DNA of 64,000 nt from Kiritimatiellia bacterium. Lineage in GTDB: Bacteria > Verrucomicrobiota > Kiritimatiellia > UBA8416 > JABMPJ01. A program made the translations under genes and the position numbers. The notes under the pieces are model-generated. The model was not told the DNA's origin. It ran no database searches and was given only the letters and a program-made list of their open reading frames with translations. How positions within the stretch are numbered: position 1 is the stretch's first letter; each line of letters opens with the position of its first letter. Below, one piece after another: positions 1 to 9,612 of this stretch. Location: the NCBI GenBank assembly GCA_030745755.1, contig JASLOA010000038.1, positions 1 through 64,000 of the forward strand. The letters run 5' to 3'.

Positions 1-554
1 GCCTTGATGGAGATTTCTACTGTGAGGCCGGTGGCCGATGAGGCATTGATAGTGATGGATGTCCATGATAGCCCGTCGAACTGGTCTTGGTTGGAGCTGT
101 CTATGGTCAGCACGTCCTGTTCTGTACCGCCGTCCAGCCGATAGCCGACTTCGAATTTGTTGCCGCTACCGTGAAGCCCGTCTCCTATCTGTGCGAAATC
201 CATTGCTATCTGCACGCTACCATTGGATGACACGTCTATGCTCTGCGATTCCCAATAGCCCAAACTGCCCCCAACGTCTTGGCCTTCAAAGACGCCATTG
301 GTGACCATCCACCAATTGAGGGAAGCATCGCCATTAAGACCGCCCGCCCCCGAAACACTCCACTTCGTAATGCCGGACATGTTGGTTACTATGCCCAGGG
401 CAGTTGAGCCATGCATGCCCTTGCCTTCCTGTCCCGTGAAGTTCTCGGTCCAGATATCAGTGGCCACGGCTGAATCCGAGAGGAGGAGTCCGATCAGGCT
501 CGCCAAGAGAGCAAGAACTGGAGTGCGGATAGTACGTCCTAATCCTGATTTCAT
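1..554 (-). CDS. Secreted protein, N-terminal part (runs off left edge)
   Basis: Reverse-strand open frame from ATG at 554 to the window edge without stops: MKSGLGRTIRTPVLALLASLIGLLLSDSAVATDIWTENFTGQEGKGMHGSTALG... with signal peptide; not in the ORF track because it is truncated by the window edge. Confidence 0.75.
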   Translation of the reverse strand, partial: MKSGLGRTIRTPVLALLASLIGLLLSDSAVATDIWTENFTGQEGKGMHGSTALGIVTNMSGITKWSVSGAGGLNGDASLNWWMVTNGVFEGQDVGGSLGYWESQSIDVSSNGSVQIAMDFAQIGDGLHGSGNKFEVGYRLDGGTEQDVLTIDSSNQDQFDGLSWTSITINASSATGLTVEISIK

Positions 555-632
555 GGCCACGTCTCCACTTTCCGACTTGTATAGAACACTCCTCTCTATA
601 CTATCAGCATGTCGAATTTAGTCGAGGAAAAG

Positions 633-2561
633 ATGGACAGACAGAACTTCTATATAACGACCCCGATCTACTACGTGAACGACAGGCCTCATATCGGGCA
701 TGCCTACACGACGATACTGGCTGATGTGTTGGCGCGCTACCATCGCCTGATCAATGTGCCTACCTGGTTCCTGACGGGAACGGACGAACATGGGCAGAAG
801 GTGCAGCGTGCGGCGGAGGCGGCCGGAATGTCGCCGCAGCAGCAGGCGGATGAGACGGTCGTGCGTTTTCAGGAGCTGTGGCGGAAACTGGAGATCACAA
901 ACGACGACTTCATCCGCACGACAGAGCCGCGCCATCAGGAGGTGGTACGGAAGATCCTGCAGGATCTGTACGACCGCGATGAGATCTACCGGGCCGAGTT
1001 CGAGGGCTGGTATTGCGTTACCTGCGAGCGGTTCTACACGGAGAAGGATCTCGTGGAGGGCCACTGCCCGGAACCGGGCTGTGGCCGGCCGGTTGAGCGC
1101 ATTACGGAGCCCAACTACTTCTTCCGGATGAGCAAGTATCAGCAGTGGCTGATCGACTATATTGAGGCGAATCCGAAATTCATCCAGCCCGACTTCCGTC
1201 GCAACGAGACGCTGGGGTTCCTTCGCAAGGAGTTGACCGACCTGTGCATCTCTCGTCCCAAGAGCCGCATGGGGTGGGGCATCGAGCTGCCGTTCGACGC
1301 TGATTTTGTGACGTATGTCTGGTTCGACGCGCTGGTGAACTACATCAGCGCGGCAGGCTATCTCTCGGACGAGGCACGCTTTGAGAAGCTCTGGCCCGCT
1401 TCGTATCACCTCATTGGAAAAGACATCCTGACCACGCATACGGTCTATTGGCCCACGATGCTGAAGGCGATGGACGTGCCGATGCCGGAGACCATCTTTG
1501 CGCATGGTTGGTGGCTGGTCGGACGCGACAAGATGAGCAAGAGCGCCGGCAACGTGGTCGATCCGATTGCGATGGCCAACCAGTACGGCGTGGATGCGTT
1601 TCGCTATTTTCTGATGACGGAGATGTCGCTGGGGCAGGATGCCTCCTTCACGGAGGAAGCGTTCATCCGGCGCTACAACACAGACCTGGCCAACGACCTG
1701 GGCAATATGCTCAGTCGTGTGACCAAGCTGATCGGGAGCTACTTCGACGGAAAGATACCCGTTCCGCAGGAGCTGGGCGAGGGCGAGGAGCGCCTCAAGA
1801 GTACCACGCTGAAGGCCGCTGAGGAGCTGGTGACATCGGTCGATCGTATGCGCCCCGACCAGGGCCTGAACGGAATGGCGGCCGTGGTGCGCGAGGCAAA
1901 CCGCTACATGGAAGCTCGTCAGCCCTGGACGCTGGCAAAGGCCGATGACACGCGTGCGGATGCCGGGACGGTACTCTATTACGCCGCCGAGGCGTTGCGG
2001 ATTGTCAGTGGAATGCTCTACCCGGTGATGCCGGGCAAGATGGGTGAGTTGCGCAGTGCGCTGGGATTGCCCGGGGGTGATCCGGTGTTCGCCGACTTGC
2101 ATGAGTGGGGACGGCTTGAGCCGGGCACACCCATCCAGAAGATGAAGATCCTGTTTCCCCGCATCCAGGCGCCCAGGGAAACCGTGCCGGTTAAGGAGAA
2201 AGCGAAGCCGAAGCAGAAGGAGGCCCCCGTGGGTGTCGTGCAGATTGAATATGCAGATTTCGCCAAGCTGTCCCTGCGCACCGCGCGTATCCTCGAAGCG
2301 GAGAAGGTGGAGGGCGCGGACAAGTTGCTGCGTCTCCAGATCGATCTCGGCGACGAGCAACGCCAGATCGTGGCCGGCATTGCCCAGCACTACGAGCCCG
2401 ACACGCTGATCGGACGCAGCATTGTTGTGGTTGCCAACCTCAAGCCTGCCCGAATTCGCAAGATTGACTCGAATGGTATGTTGCTCGCCGCAACACAGGG
2501 CGATCAGTTACGCCTTGTCACAGTCGACGGCGACATGCCGGTGGGCAGTTCAGTTGGGTGA
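633..2561 (+). CDS. metG: Methionyl-tRNA synthetase with C-terminal tRNA-binding domain
   Basis: FYITTPIYYVNDRPHIGHAYTT, KMSKSAGN motif, C-terminal EMAP/Trbp111-like domain (VQIEYADFAKLSLRTARILEAEKVEGADKLLRLQIDLG). Confidence 0.97.
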   Translation: MDRQNFYITTPIYYVNDRPHIGHAYTTILADVLARYHRLINVPTWFLTGTDEHGQKVQRAAEAAGMSPQQQADETVVRFQELWRKLEITNDDFIRTTEPRHQEVVRKILQDLYDRDEIYRAEFEGWYCVTCERFYTEKDLVEGHCPEPGCGRPVERITEPNYFFRMSKYQQWLIDYIEANPKFIQPDFRRNETLGFLRKELTDLCISRPKSRMGWGIELPFDADFVTYVWFDALVNYISAAGYLSDEARFEKLWPASYHLIGKDILTTHTVYWPTMLKAMDVPMPETIFAHGWWLVGRDKMSKSAGNVVDPIAMANQYGVDAFRYFLMTEMSLGQDASFTEEAFIRRYNTDLANDLGNMLSRVTKLIGSYFDGKIPVPQELGEGEERLKSTTLKAAEELVTSVDRMRPDQGLNGMAAVVREANRYMEARQPWTLAKADDTRADAGTVLYYAAEALRIVSGMLYPVMPGKMGELRSALGLPGGDPVFADLHEWGRLEPGTPIQKMKILFPRIQAPRETVPVKEKAKPKQKEAPVGVVQIEYADFAKLSLRTARILEAEKVEGADKLLRLQIDLGDEQRQIVAGIAQHYEPDTLIGRSIVVVANLKPARIRKIDSNGMLLAATQGDQLRLVTVDGDMPVGSSVG

Positions 2562-2599
2562 TGCTTGATCATCCTGCGCTGATCTGAGAAGGTAAAAGC

Positions 2600-2821
2600 A
2601 TGGCTGAGAACGCACTACTTCTAGCACTCGCTGTGGGCACAATCGTGGCCATGACGTTCATTCTGGGCTGGTTCTTTCGTAGGTTGAGCCGGATTGAGCA
2701 TGCTCACTGGGCCGAGAAGGCGGGTGACAGCACGCCGCGCTGGGTCCGCTTCCTGGTGGGCAAGAAGGGCAACAAGCTGGTAGAGGAACTTGCCGCAAGC
2801 GAGCAGCCGGAGAGTGAGTGA
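2600..2821 (+). CDS. Small single-TM protein, overlaps start of nadE by 4 nt
   Basis: 73 aa, one hydrophobic helix; GTGA overlap with the following gene. Confidence 0.6.
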   Translation: MAENALLLALAVGTIVAMTFILGWFFRRLSRIEHAHWAEKAGDSTPRWVRFLVGKKGNKLVEELAASEQPESE

Positions 2822-4725
2822 TCATGACGGCGGAACGCCAGAGTGTCCGCACCCGCCTGGAGCAGATCGAAGTGCTGCCGGGACGTCCTCGTGAAAACAC
2901 GGCCCATATGCTCGCCCGGATTCATGCCGCGCGAACGGATGGCATCAGACTAGTCGTATTTCCCGAAATGGCCGTGCCCGGCTACCTGCTGGGCGATGAG
3001 TGGGAGCGCGCGTCTTTTCTAAACGAATGCGTCGCCTGCGGAGAGGCGCTGCGGGCCGCCTCGGACGGCCTCGTTGTGGTCTTCGGCAATGTGGCGCTGG
3101 ATCCTGCCCGTCGCAATGAAGATGGGCGCGTACGCAAGTACAACGCAGCTTTCGTCGCCCAGGACGGCGCGTTCATGGGGCCGGCCGGTTCGGCTTACCC
3201 CTTTGTCATCAAGGCGCTGCTGCCCAACTACCGCGAATTCGATGACAGCCGCCACTTCTTCGATCTGAGAAAGCTGGCGCTTGAGGAGGGACAGTCCCTT
3301 GACGCGCTCATCGCCCCGGTGCCGACCCGCGTGGGACGGCTGGGCTGCCTGATCTGTGAAGATGCGTGGGATGCCGACTATGCACTCTCGCCCCTCGACG
3401 CGCTGGCCGCCAATGGTGCGGATCTCTTTCTGAACATCAGCGCCTCGCCGTATACGCTGAACAAGAATCACAAACGCAACCGCGTGTTTGCCGATCATGC
3501 GGAGCGGCTGAAGCGGCCACTGGTCTATGTCAACAAGGTCGGCGTGCAAAACAACGGTAAGACGGTATTCACGTTCGAGGGACAGTCATGCGTCTATGAT
3601 GCGCATGGGCACCACACGGATTGCGGTGCCCCGTTCGAGGCCGCCTCGTTGACGATCGACTTACCCCTTGATCCGGCTGTCTCGTTTGGTGAGCCACTGG
3701 AGTTGCAGGAGGACTCGATTGACGAACTGCGTCTTGCTCTCGAGTTCGGGATGCGGCGGTTTCTCGAGCAATGCGGTGCCACGCGGGTGGTCGTGGGGGC
3801 GTCGGGCGGCATCGATTCCGCTGTGGCCGCGGCGCTCTGTGCGCGCATCCTCCCGCCGGATCAGTTGCTCCTGGTGAATATGCCCAGCCGCTACAACTCG
3901 GAGACGACGCGCCACCTGGCCGTGGAGCTGGCTGAGAACCTGGGCTGCCTCTACGCCGAGGTGCCGATCGAAGAGAGCGTGGCGACGACGATCGCTCAGA
4001 TCGACGGGCTTGTGGCGCGCAGTCCGGACGGAAGCATGGCGCGTGAGCTGAAGCTTACTCCGTTCATGTTGGAGAATGTTCAGGCGCGGGACCGCTCCTC
4101 ACGCATTCTGGCTGCCGTGGCATCGGCCTTCGGGGGCGTCTTCACCTGCAATGCCAACAAGTCGGAAGCCACGGTAGGCTATACAACGCTCTACGGCGAC
4201 CTGGGCGGCTTCATGGCCTGCCTGGCGGACCTCTGGAAAGGAGAGGTGTACGAGCTGTCGGTCCACCTGAATGCCATCAGTCCATCTCCGGTCATTCCGC
4301 AGGGGTCGATCGATGTGATGCCATCCGCTGAACTGAGTGCCGACCAGGCGGTGGATGAGCAGAAGGGCGATCCGCTGGTCTATCCCTACCACGACCGTCT
4401 CTTTGCAAGCTGGGTGGAGTGGTGGAACCGCGCCACACCTGAAGAGAACCTGCGTTGGTACGCAGACGGGGTTTTGGAGAAGCAGATCGGATACGAGGGA
4501 TCTGTCGCAGATCTGTTCCCGGATGCAGCGGCCTTCATTGCCGACCTGGAGCGCTGGTGGAATCTCTACCAGGGCATGGGTATCGCCAAGCGCATCCAGG
4601 CCCCGCCGGTTCTGGGGGTCAAACGCCGCGTGTTCGGATTCGACCACCGCGAATCCCAAATGGGGCCGCGCTATACGCGCGCCTACGAGGCGCTGAAGGC
4701 GGAGTTGCTGGGGCGTGATCTGTGA
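2818..4725 (+). CDS. nadE: Glutamine-dependent NAD+ synthase
   Basis: N-terminal nitrilase domain (VVFPEMAVPGY, CLICEDAWD) plus NAD synthase domain with SGGIDSAV P-loop. Confidence 0.95.
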   Translation: MIMTAERQSVRTRLEQIEVLPGRPRENTAHMLARIHAARTDGIRLVVFPEMAVPGYLLGDEWERASFLNECVACGEALRAASDGLVVVFGNVALDPARRNEDGRVRKYNAAFVAQDGAFMGPAGSAYPFVIKALLPNYREFDDSRHFFDLRKLALEEGQSLDALIAPVPTRVGRLGCLICEDAWDADYALSPLDALAANGADLFLNISASPYTLNKNHKRNRVFADHAERLKRPLVYVNKVGVQNNGKTVFTFEGQSCVYDAHGHHTDCGAPFEAASLTIDLPLDPAVSFGEPLELQEDSIDELRLALEFGMRRFLEQCGATRVVVGASGGIDSAVAAALCARILPPDQLLLVNMPSRYNSETTRHLAVELAENLGCLYAEVPIEESVATTIAQIDGLVARSPDGSMARELKLTPFMLENVQARDRSSRILAAVASAFGGVFTCNANKSEATVGYTTLYGDLGGFMACLADLWKGEVYELSVHLNAISPSPVIPQGSIDVMPSAELSADQAVDEQKGDPLVYPYHDRLFASWVEWWNRATPEENLRWYADGVLEKQIGYEGSVADLFPDAAAFIADLERWWNLYQGMGIAKRIQAPPVLGVKRRVFGFDHRESQMGPRYTRAYEALKAELLGRDL

Positions 4726-4734
4726 TGGGGAGAC

Positions 4735-4816
4735 GGCTCGCCGGGACAGCTCGCCCTACCTGATCGTGGGTATGGCGACATTCAGGGCTGGGTAGGGCGA
4801 GCCGTCCCGGCGAGCC
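4735..4816. repeat. Palindromic element (family 2, GGTAGGGCG... arms)
   Basis: Arms GGCTCGCCGGGACAGCTCGCCCTACC (4735-4760) and GGTAGGGCGAGCCGTCCCGGCGAGCC (4791-4816) pair with one mismatch; lies between convergent genes. Confidence 0.85.
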
Positions 4817-5825
4817 GCTGAAGCATCCCGAGAACGACTCTCCCCACTGTCTCCAGGCTTTCGGCGCTCAGCTTGTCCATCGTGTCGGCATCAGTGTGCC
4901 AGTAGTCGTTCAAGCCCGGGGCGGAGCCGAACTCGAAATCGATCAGGTCGATCGCTGGAATGCCGCGTTCCAGAAATGGAACGTGATCGTCCAGAATAGC
5001 ACCGCCGGAGATGCCGAACTGCGACCGCACACCCTCGTTTTGGGCGGCATCGAAGGCAACGCTGAGTAGATCCCGTGTGACGTTGCGGGGGATACGGATG
5101 CTGAGATCGCTGTCGCCAATCATATCCAGGACAATCACGGCACGCACTTTGTTCTGCAGATCCGCGTCTATGATCTGCTCCGCCATGTGGCGGCTGCCGT
5201 GCAAGCCGTCCTGCGGCCCGTAGTCATGGAGTGCCTCCTCGCCATCAACGAACGCCAGGATGATGGGTGGTGATGTGCTGCCGCGCTCTGCGAGAAGATC
5301 TGCCAGGTAAAGCAGAAGACCCGTGCTCGATCCAGAATCGTTGGCCCCGACAAAGTGGTCCGAGATGCCGGCCTTGGTATCGTAGTGTGAGAGCAGAATG
5401 ACAGCCGGGGTTGCGGAGCCGGCAAGTATCTCGGACAGGGTGTCGCCATCAAGACCGGGCGGGACGCCAATCACGTTTGCAAAGACAACGTCGGCCCCGG
5501 GCGTGGCATCGGGAAAAGCGTCAAGCAGAGGCCGGTAGCCTGTCCCGCGGAGCCGTTCGGAAATATAGGCCGCCGCGCTGGAAGCCCCGGGCGTGCCGGA
5601 TACTCGTGGGCCGATAGCCACAAAGCGGGCCACTTCCTGCAGTGCCGCCTCGCCATCGACTGCATCGGGCGAGGGGAGAGTGGAGGGGGCGGGGGAGTGG
5701 GAGCAGGCGCCCAGAAGGGTGATGAGAGCGATCGCAGGGAAGAGCGTGGCTGGGCGTTGGAGGTTGAATGTGGGATGTTGGATGTTCAGGCTCCCTCTCA
5801 GTGTCATGTCAACCAACTTGTGCAA
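4782..5825 (-). CDS. M28-family peptidase / glutaminyl cyclase-like lipoprotein
   Basis: Lipobox LLGAC, LLSHYDTK, GANDSGSS, FVDGEEA, DMIGD motifs; start codon uncertain (repeat sequence in N-terminus). Confidence 0.8.
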   Translation of the reverse strand: MHKLVDMTLRGSLNIQHPTFNLQRPATLFPAIALITLLGACSHSPAPSTLPSPDAVDGEAALQEVARFVAIGPRVSGTPGASSAAAYISERLRGTGYRPLLDAFPDATPGADVVFANVIGVPPGLDGDTLSEILAGSATPAVILLSHYDTKAGISDHFVGANDSGSSTGLLLYLADLLAERGSTSPPIILAFVDGEEALHDYGPQDGLHGSRHMAEQIIDADLQNKVRAVIVLDMIGDSDLSIRIPRNVTRDLLSVAFDAAQNEGVRSQFGISGGAILDDHVPFLERGIPAIDLIDFEFGSAPGLNDYWHTDADTMDKLSAESLETVGRVVLGMLQRLAGTARPTQP

Positions 5826-5832
5826 TACGCCA

Positions 5833-5908
5833 TGTCATTCCGAGCGAAGCCGAGGAATCTCCTGTCCGCCCGCCCGCAAGGAGATCCCTCGACAGGCTCG
5901 GGATGACA
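5833..5908. repeat. REPIN-like inverted pair (unit R-L)
   Basis: tgtcattccgagcgaagccgaggaatctcc ... gagatccctcgacaggctcgggatgaca. Confidence 0.85.
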
Positions 5909-5947
5909 ACGGAGATAGTCTTCGCCGTCCAACATGTGTGAAATGCC

Positions 5948-6856
5948 CTAATCGATCTCCAGTCCAATCACCTCAATGATCCGGTCCAGGTCCTCATTCG
6001 AGAAGAAGTCGATCTGGATGCTGCCCTTGCCCTTCTTGCCGTTGGCATAGGTGCGGCTGGGGGTGACGCGGACACTCGTGCCGAAGTGGCTGTGGAGGCG
6101 ATCGGAGAGATGTCCGATGTGGCTGGCCGGCAAGTCCTGTTTCATGGCGCGTGGCTTGCGCGGTGGGCGCTGCATCTTCTTGATGAGCTCGTCCAGCGCC
6201 CGTACGGAGAGGCCCTGGCTGACAGCGGCTTCGGCCACCTGGGTCTGTTCCTCGGGAATGGTCAGGCCCGTGATAAGTTTGGCGTGTCCGGCGCTGAGCT
6301 TGCCCTCGGCCAAGAGGGCCCTGACAGGTTCCGGCAGTTCGCGGATACGCAGTGCATTGGTTACGGCGCTGCGCGAACAGCCGACTCTGTCGGCCACCTG
6401 TTCGTGTGTGAGGGAGAACCGGTCGAGCAGAAGCTGGTAACCATCGGCGATCTCAACGATGTTCAGATCCTCGCGCTGCAGGTTCTCAACCAGGGCGACC
6501 TCGAGCGCTTCCTCGTCTGCGGCTTCCATAATGATAACGGGCACATCTTCGAGGCCGGCCTGGATGGAGGCCCGCAGGCGGCGCTCCCCGGCCATCAGCT
6601 CGTAGCCTTCACCCGTTTGGCGCACCAGGAGCGGCTGCAGGACACCGCGCTGACGGATCGACTGCGCCAATTCGCCCAGTGCATCTTCATCAAAGGCACG
6701 GCGCGGCTGGAAGGCGCAGGGCGTGATGGCGTCCACCGAAATGCGCTGGATACCGGGAATGGCGGGTTCTTCCTGCTCCGAAACGGGCGCGACGTCAACG
6801 CCATCGCGAATCAATGCTCCAAGTCCGCGTCCCAAACCACCTTGTCGTGCTGCCAT
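5948..6856 (-). CDS. parB: Chromosome-partitioning protein ParB
   Basis: RQGGLGRGLGALI start, ISVDAITPCAFQPRRAFDEDALGELAQSI, MAGERRLRAS, HTH ANALRIRELPEPVRALLAEGKLSAGHAK. Confidence 0.95.
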   Translation of the reverse strand: MAARQGGLGRGLGALIRDGVDVAPVSEQEEPAIPGIQRISVDAITPCAFQPRRAFDEDALGELAQSIRQRGVLQPLLVRQTGEGYELMAGERRLRASIQAGLEDVPVIIMEAADEEALEVALVENLQREDLNIVEIADGYQLLLDRFSLTHEQVADRVGCSRSAVTNALRIRELPEPVRALLAEGKLSAGHAKLITGLTIPEEQTQVAEAAVSQGLSVRALDELIKKMQRPPRKPRAMKQDLPASHIGHLSDRLHSHFGTSVRVTPSRTYANGKKGKGSIQIDFFSNEDLDRIIEVIGLEID

Positions 6857-6952
6857 GATAGCCGTCCTTTATCCTTCGCTCCTTAAGCGAGAGTTCTTTG
6901 AGTAGACGAGTCGAACAATTTCGCGGAGGTATTGTGTGATAGCCATGGTTGT

Positions 6953-7050
6953 GGTTCAAGGTTCAAAGGTTAAGAGGTTCAAGGTTACCGGACGGAACCG
7001 GATATGTGCCGCTCCCAACCTTTGAACCGTTGAACCTTGAACCTTGAACC
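6953..7050. repeat. Long inverted repeat (GGTTCAAGGTTCAAAGGTT family)
   Basis: GGTTCAAGGTTCAAAGGTTAAGAGGTTCAAGGTT ... AACCTTTGAACCGTTGAACCTTGAACCTTGAACC, ~34-nt near-perfect arms with ~30-nt loop. Confidence 0.85.
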
Positions 7051-7066
7051 CTTTCAGCGGAGCTGG

Positions 7067-7783
7067 CTAGTGTGTTCCTGCAATCTTCACTGTGGCCTTG
7101 AGTCCGCCACCTTCATGTAAGAGGAGGCGACTTGCCTTGACCCTTCCCTGCAAGAAGGCGCCCGGCATGACCGTCACAAGTCCACTGACTTCAACGGTGC
7201 CCCGGAAATTGCCTTCGACGATGAAATTCTCGCAACGCAGCTTGGAACGGTACGATAACTCTGCACCCTTCCGTATCAGAATATCACGTGTGTCGATTTT
7301 AGCAATATCGCCTGAAGCGTGAGATCCGAGCTCCAGCCGCCGACAGATCTTGGTGGTGCTGTCCTCGATTCGCCCGTCCAGGATCAGGTTGCCCACCACG
7401 ACGTGTGCCTTGGTCAGACTTCCCCCGTTGCGCACCTGCACCGTCCCAATGGTCTTGACGCGGCCCGACCAGTCGGACTCGATGATTTGCTCGTCGGCCA
7501 CGAGAATCTTGCGGCACTTGGGACAGTAGGTCTTCTGGATGCGGCCGCGCAGCGTGAAAGTGTAGCCGCACTCGTAGCAGACGATCTCGAACGTGTCGGG
7601 GATGACCGTATGGCCAATCTTGCCCCTGGGCATGCCCTTGGTCTTGGCGGCCGAATCCCGGTGGGCTGCGGGCAGACGGGTCCGGGACTGACCGTAGTGG
7701 GGATCTTGCTTGTTCTTCCCCGTACGACGGACAGCCTGGACGGACGCGAATCCGTCAATGACCAGTGGGTCCTTGGCGGTCAC
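7067..7783 (-). CDS. Bactofilin-like polymer-forming protein with zinc-ribbon-like N-terminal segment
   Basis: IVCYECGYTF...TYCPKCRKIL (two CxxC) then bactofilin-like beta repeats (IGTVQVRNGGSLTKAHVVVGNLILDGRI). Confidence 0.75.
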   Translation of the reverse strand: MTAKDPLVIDGFASVQAVRRTGKNKQDPHYGQSRTRLPAAHRDSAAKTKGMPRGKIGHTVIPDTFEIVCYECGYTFTLRGRIQKTYCPKCRKILVADEQIIESDWSGRVKTIGTVQVRNGGSLTKAHVVVGNLILDGRIEDSTTKICRRLELGSHASGDIAKIDTRDILIRKGAELSYRSKLRCENFIVEGNFRGTVEVSGLVTVMPGAFLQGRVKASRLLLHEGGGLKATVKIAGTH

Positions 7784-7808
7784 CTATTCCCCCTTCAGGA
7801 CTGTAGGT

Positions 7809-8258
7809 CTACTTCTTCTGAAAGAGGCCCTTGCCTTTGTCTTCCGCTTCGGTGTCTTCTTCGAGCACGCCCTCTTCTGCGGCGGGCTGAACCGGTTTGT
7901 GGTCAGGCGTGGCACGCGCTGGAGACTGACCGGAGGGGTTGACCTCGGTCTTGCCGATGAGTGTGGCACCGTCCTCGACGCTCAGGCGCTTGGCGCGGAT
8001 ATCGCCGGTCAGCTTGGCCGTGGCTGTGAGCTGAATGCGATCCTTGGCCGTGACGTTGCCGTTGACCTGGCCCTTAACGACGGCCGAGTCGGAGGCAATG
8101 TTGCCATTGATGACGGCGTTGGCACCGATCGTGGTGTTGCCGCTACTGCTGAGATCGCCATTGAGCTTGCCGTCGATCTGGATCGTACTGGCACACTTAA
8201 CGGAACCGGTGATCTCGATGTCTTCGGCGATGGTGGTTTGAACTGCTTCGCTATCCAT
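7809..8258 (-). CDS. Bactofilin (polymer-forming cytoskeletal protein)
   Basis: EDIEITGSVKCASTIQIDGKLNGDLSSSGNTTIGANAVINGNIASDSAVVKGQVNGNVTAKDRI. Confidence 0.88.
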   Translation of the reverse strand: MDSEAVQTTIAEDIEITGSVKCASTIQIDGKLNGDLSSSGNTTIGANAVINGNIASDSAVVKGQVNGNVTAKDRIQLTATAKLTGDIRAKRLSVEDGATLIGKTEVNPSGQSPARATPDHKPVQPAAEEGVLEEDTEAEDKGKGLFQKK

Positions 8259-8316
8259 GCTTGCTACCTCCCGCTGTTTTGCTGTGAGCGCTCCCCGTGT
8301 GTACCGCGTTGGCGGA

Positions 8317-9375
8317 TCACGGGTATATGCCCGGTCTATCCAATCCTGCTGTCTCCTCAAGTCCGAAGAGCAGGTTCATGTTCTGTAAGGCCGATCCGGC
8401 CTGTCCCTTAACCAGATTGTCAATATACGAAACGACTCGCATCCGGCGCGTCCGCGCATCGACGCTGATGACGAGCTTGACACCGTTGGTGCCGCGCACA
8501 TGCATGGAGCCGATGGGGGCCGTGCTGGGGAACACCTGCACAAAGCGCTCACCCTCGTAGAAGTCGCGGTAGACGGCCAGCAGATCTTCTTCTGTGGCGT
8601 CATGGGCCAAGGTACCGTAGAGCGTCGACATGATGCCGCGGCAGACCGGGACGACCTGGGCCGTAAAGGTGACGATGACATCCTCTCCGGCCAGCAGCCC
8701 CAACTCCCGCTCAATTTCACAGACGTGCTGATGACCGGCGAGCTTATAGGCATTCATCATGTCGTAGCGGGCCGGGTAATGGAAGACGGCATGCGGCTTG
8801 CGTCCGGCACCCGAAACGCCGGTCTTGCAATCGCAGATGATGCTGTTGGGCGCAAGCAGACCGTCTTTGACAGCGGGCGCCAGGCCGACGATACAGCTGA
8901 CGGCAAAGCAGCCGGGATTTCCGACAATGCGCGTGTCTGCCGTTACCTCGCTACGATGCAGCTCGGGAATACCGTAGACCGCTTGCGGAAGCAGCTCCGG
9001 GGCTGCGTGCTCGGTTTCCAGGTCGATGCGGCTGGCGTACTCGGCATAGGCGGCGGCATCGTTGAACCGGAAGTCGCCACTGTAATCGATGATCCTGGCG
9101 CCTTTGTCGAGTTCCGCCGAGGCCAGCTTCATGCCGACCCGGTCAGGTGTGGCCATGAAGACCACGTCGGCTGGTGCAACGGCCTCTGGTGAGTCGGGTG
9201 CCACCACCACATTGTCTATGTGTCCCGACAGGTGCGGATAGAGATCGCTCAGTTTCGCGCCCGTATTCTCAACATCAACCAGGGCACCAATCTCAGCTCC
9301 CGGATGGCCGTGAAGCAGCTCCGAAATGCCAACTCCGCCATATCCACATGCCCCAATAATCTTCGCCTTAACCAT
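8317..9375 (-). CDS. argC: N-acetyl-gamma-glutamyl-phosphate reductase
   Basis: IIGACGYGGVGISELL, VGNPGCFAVS, GVSGAGRKP; start at MVKAKIIGA. Confidence 0.93.
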   Translation of the reverse strand: MVKAKIIGACGYGGVGISELLHGHPGAEIGALVDVENTGAKLSDLYPHLSGHIDNVVVAPDSPEAVAPADVVFMATPDRVGMKLASAELDKGARIIDYSGDFRFNDAAAYAEYASRIDLETEHAAPELLPQAVYGIPELHRSEVTADTRIVGNPGCFAVSCIVGLAPAVKDGLLAPNSIICDCKTGVSGAGRKPHAVFHYPARYDMMNAYKLAGHQHVCEIERELGLLAGEDVIVTFTAQVVPVCRGIMSTLYGTLAHDATEEDLLAVYRDFYEGERFVQVFPSTAPIGSMHVRGTNGVKLVISVDARTRRMRVVSYIDNLVKGQAGSALQNMNLLFGLEETAGLDRPGIYP

Positions 9376-9497
9376 GACAGTCTCCTTAGCGCTCAGACTA
9401 TGCCGTCGCAGGGGGATGAATGTCAATCGCGGAGCCCGATTGCCGGTGGCGGAGAATCCTAATGCCCTGTCTCAGAATTGCGATTGCATAACGTGGG

Positions 9498-9571
9498 TGT
9501 CATCCCGAGCGAAGTCGAGGGATCTCTGCCACAAGATAGATATGAGATCCCTCGGCAAGCTCGGGATGACA
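9498..9571. repeat. REPIN-like inverted pair (unit R-L)
   Basis: tgtcatcccgagcgaagtcgagggatctc ... gagatccctcggcaagctcgggatgaca. Confidence 0.85.
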
Positions 9572-9612
9572 AGAGCTCACACGTTCTGAGAGCTCATTTG
9601 TGTGCTCCAAGG

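Noticed and set aside
618-2390. 590-aa minus-strand ORF antisense to metG
   Set aside because: Composition typical of an antisense frame in GC-rich DNA (His/Arg/Leu rich, no motifs); metG on the plus strand is unambiguous.
4735-4816. Palindrome as a simple Rho-independent terminator
   Set aside because: No U-tract follows the stem, and the arms are much longer than needed; related elements occur in a non-convergent gap (31933-32013).
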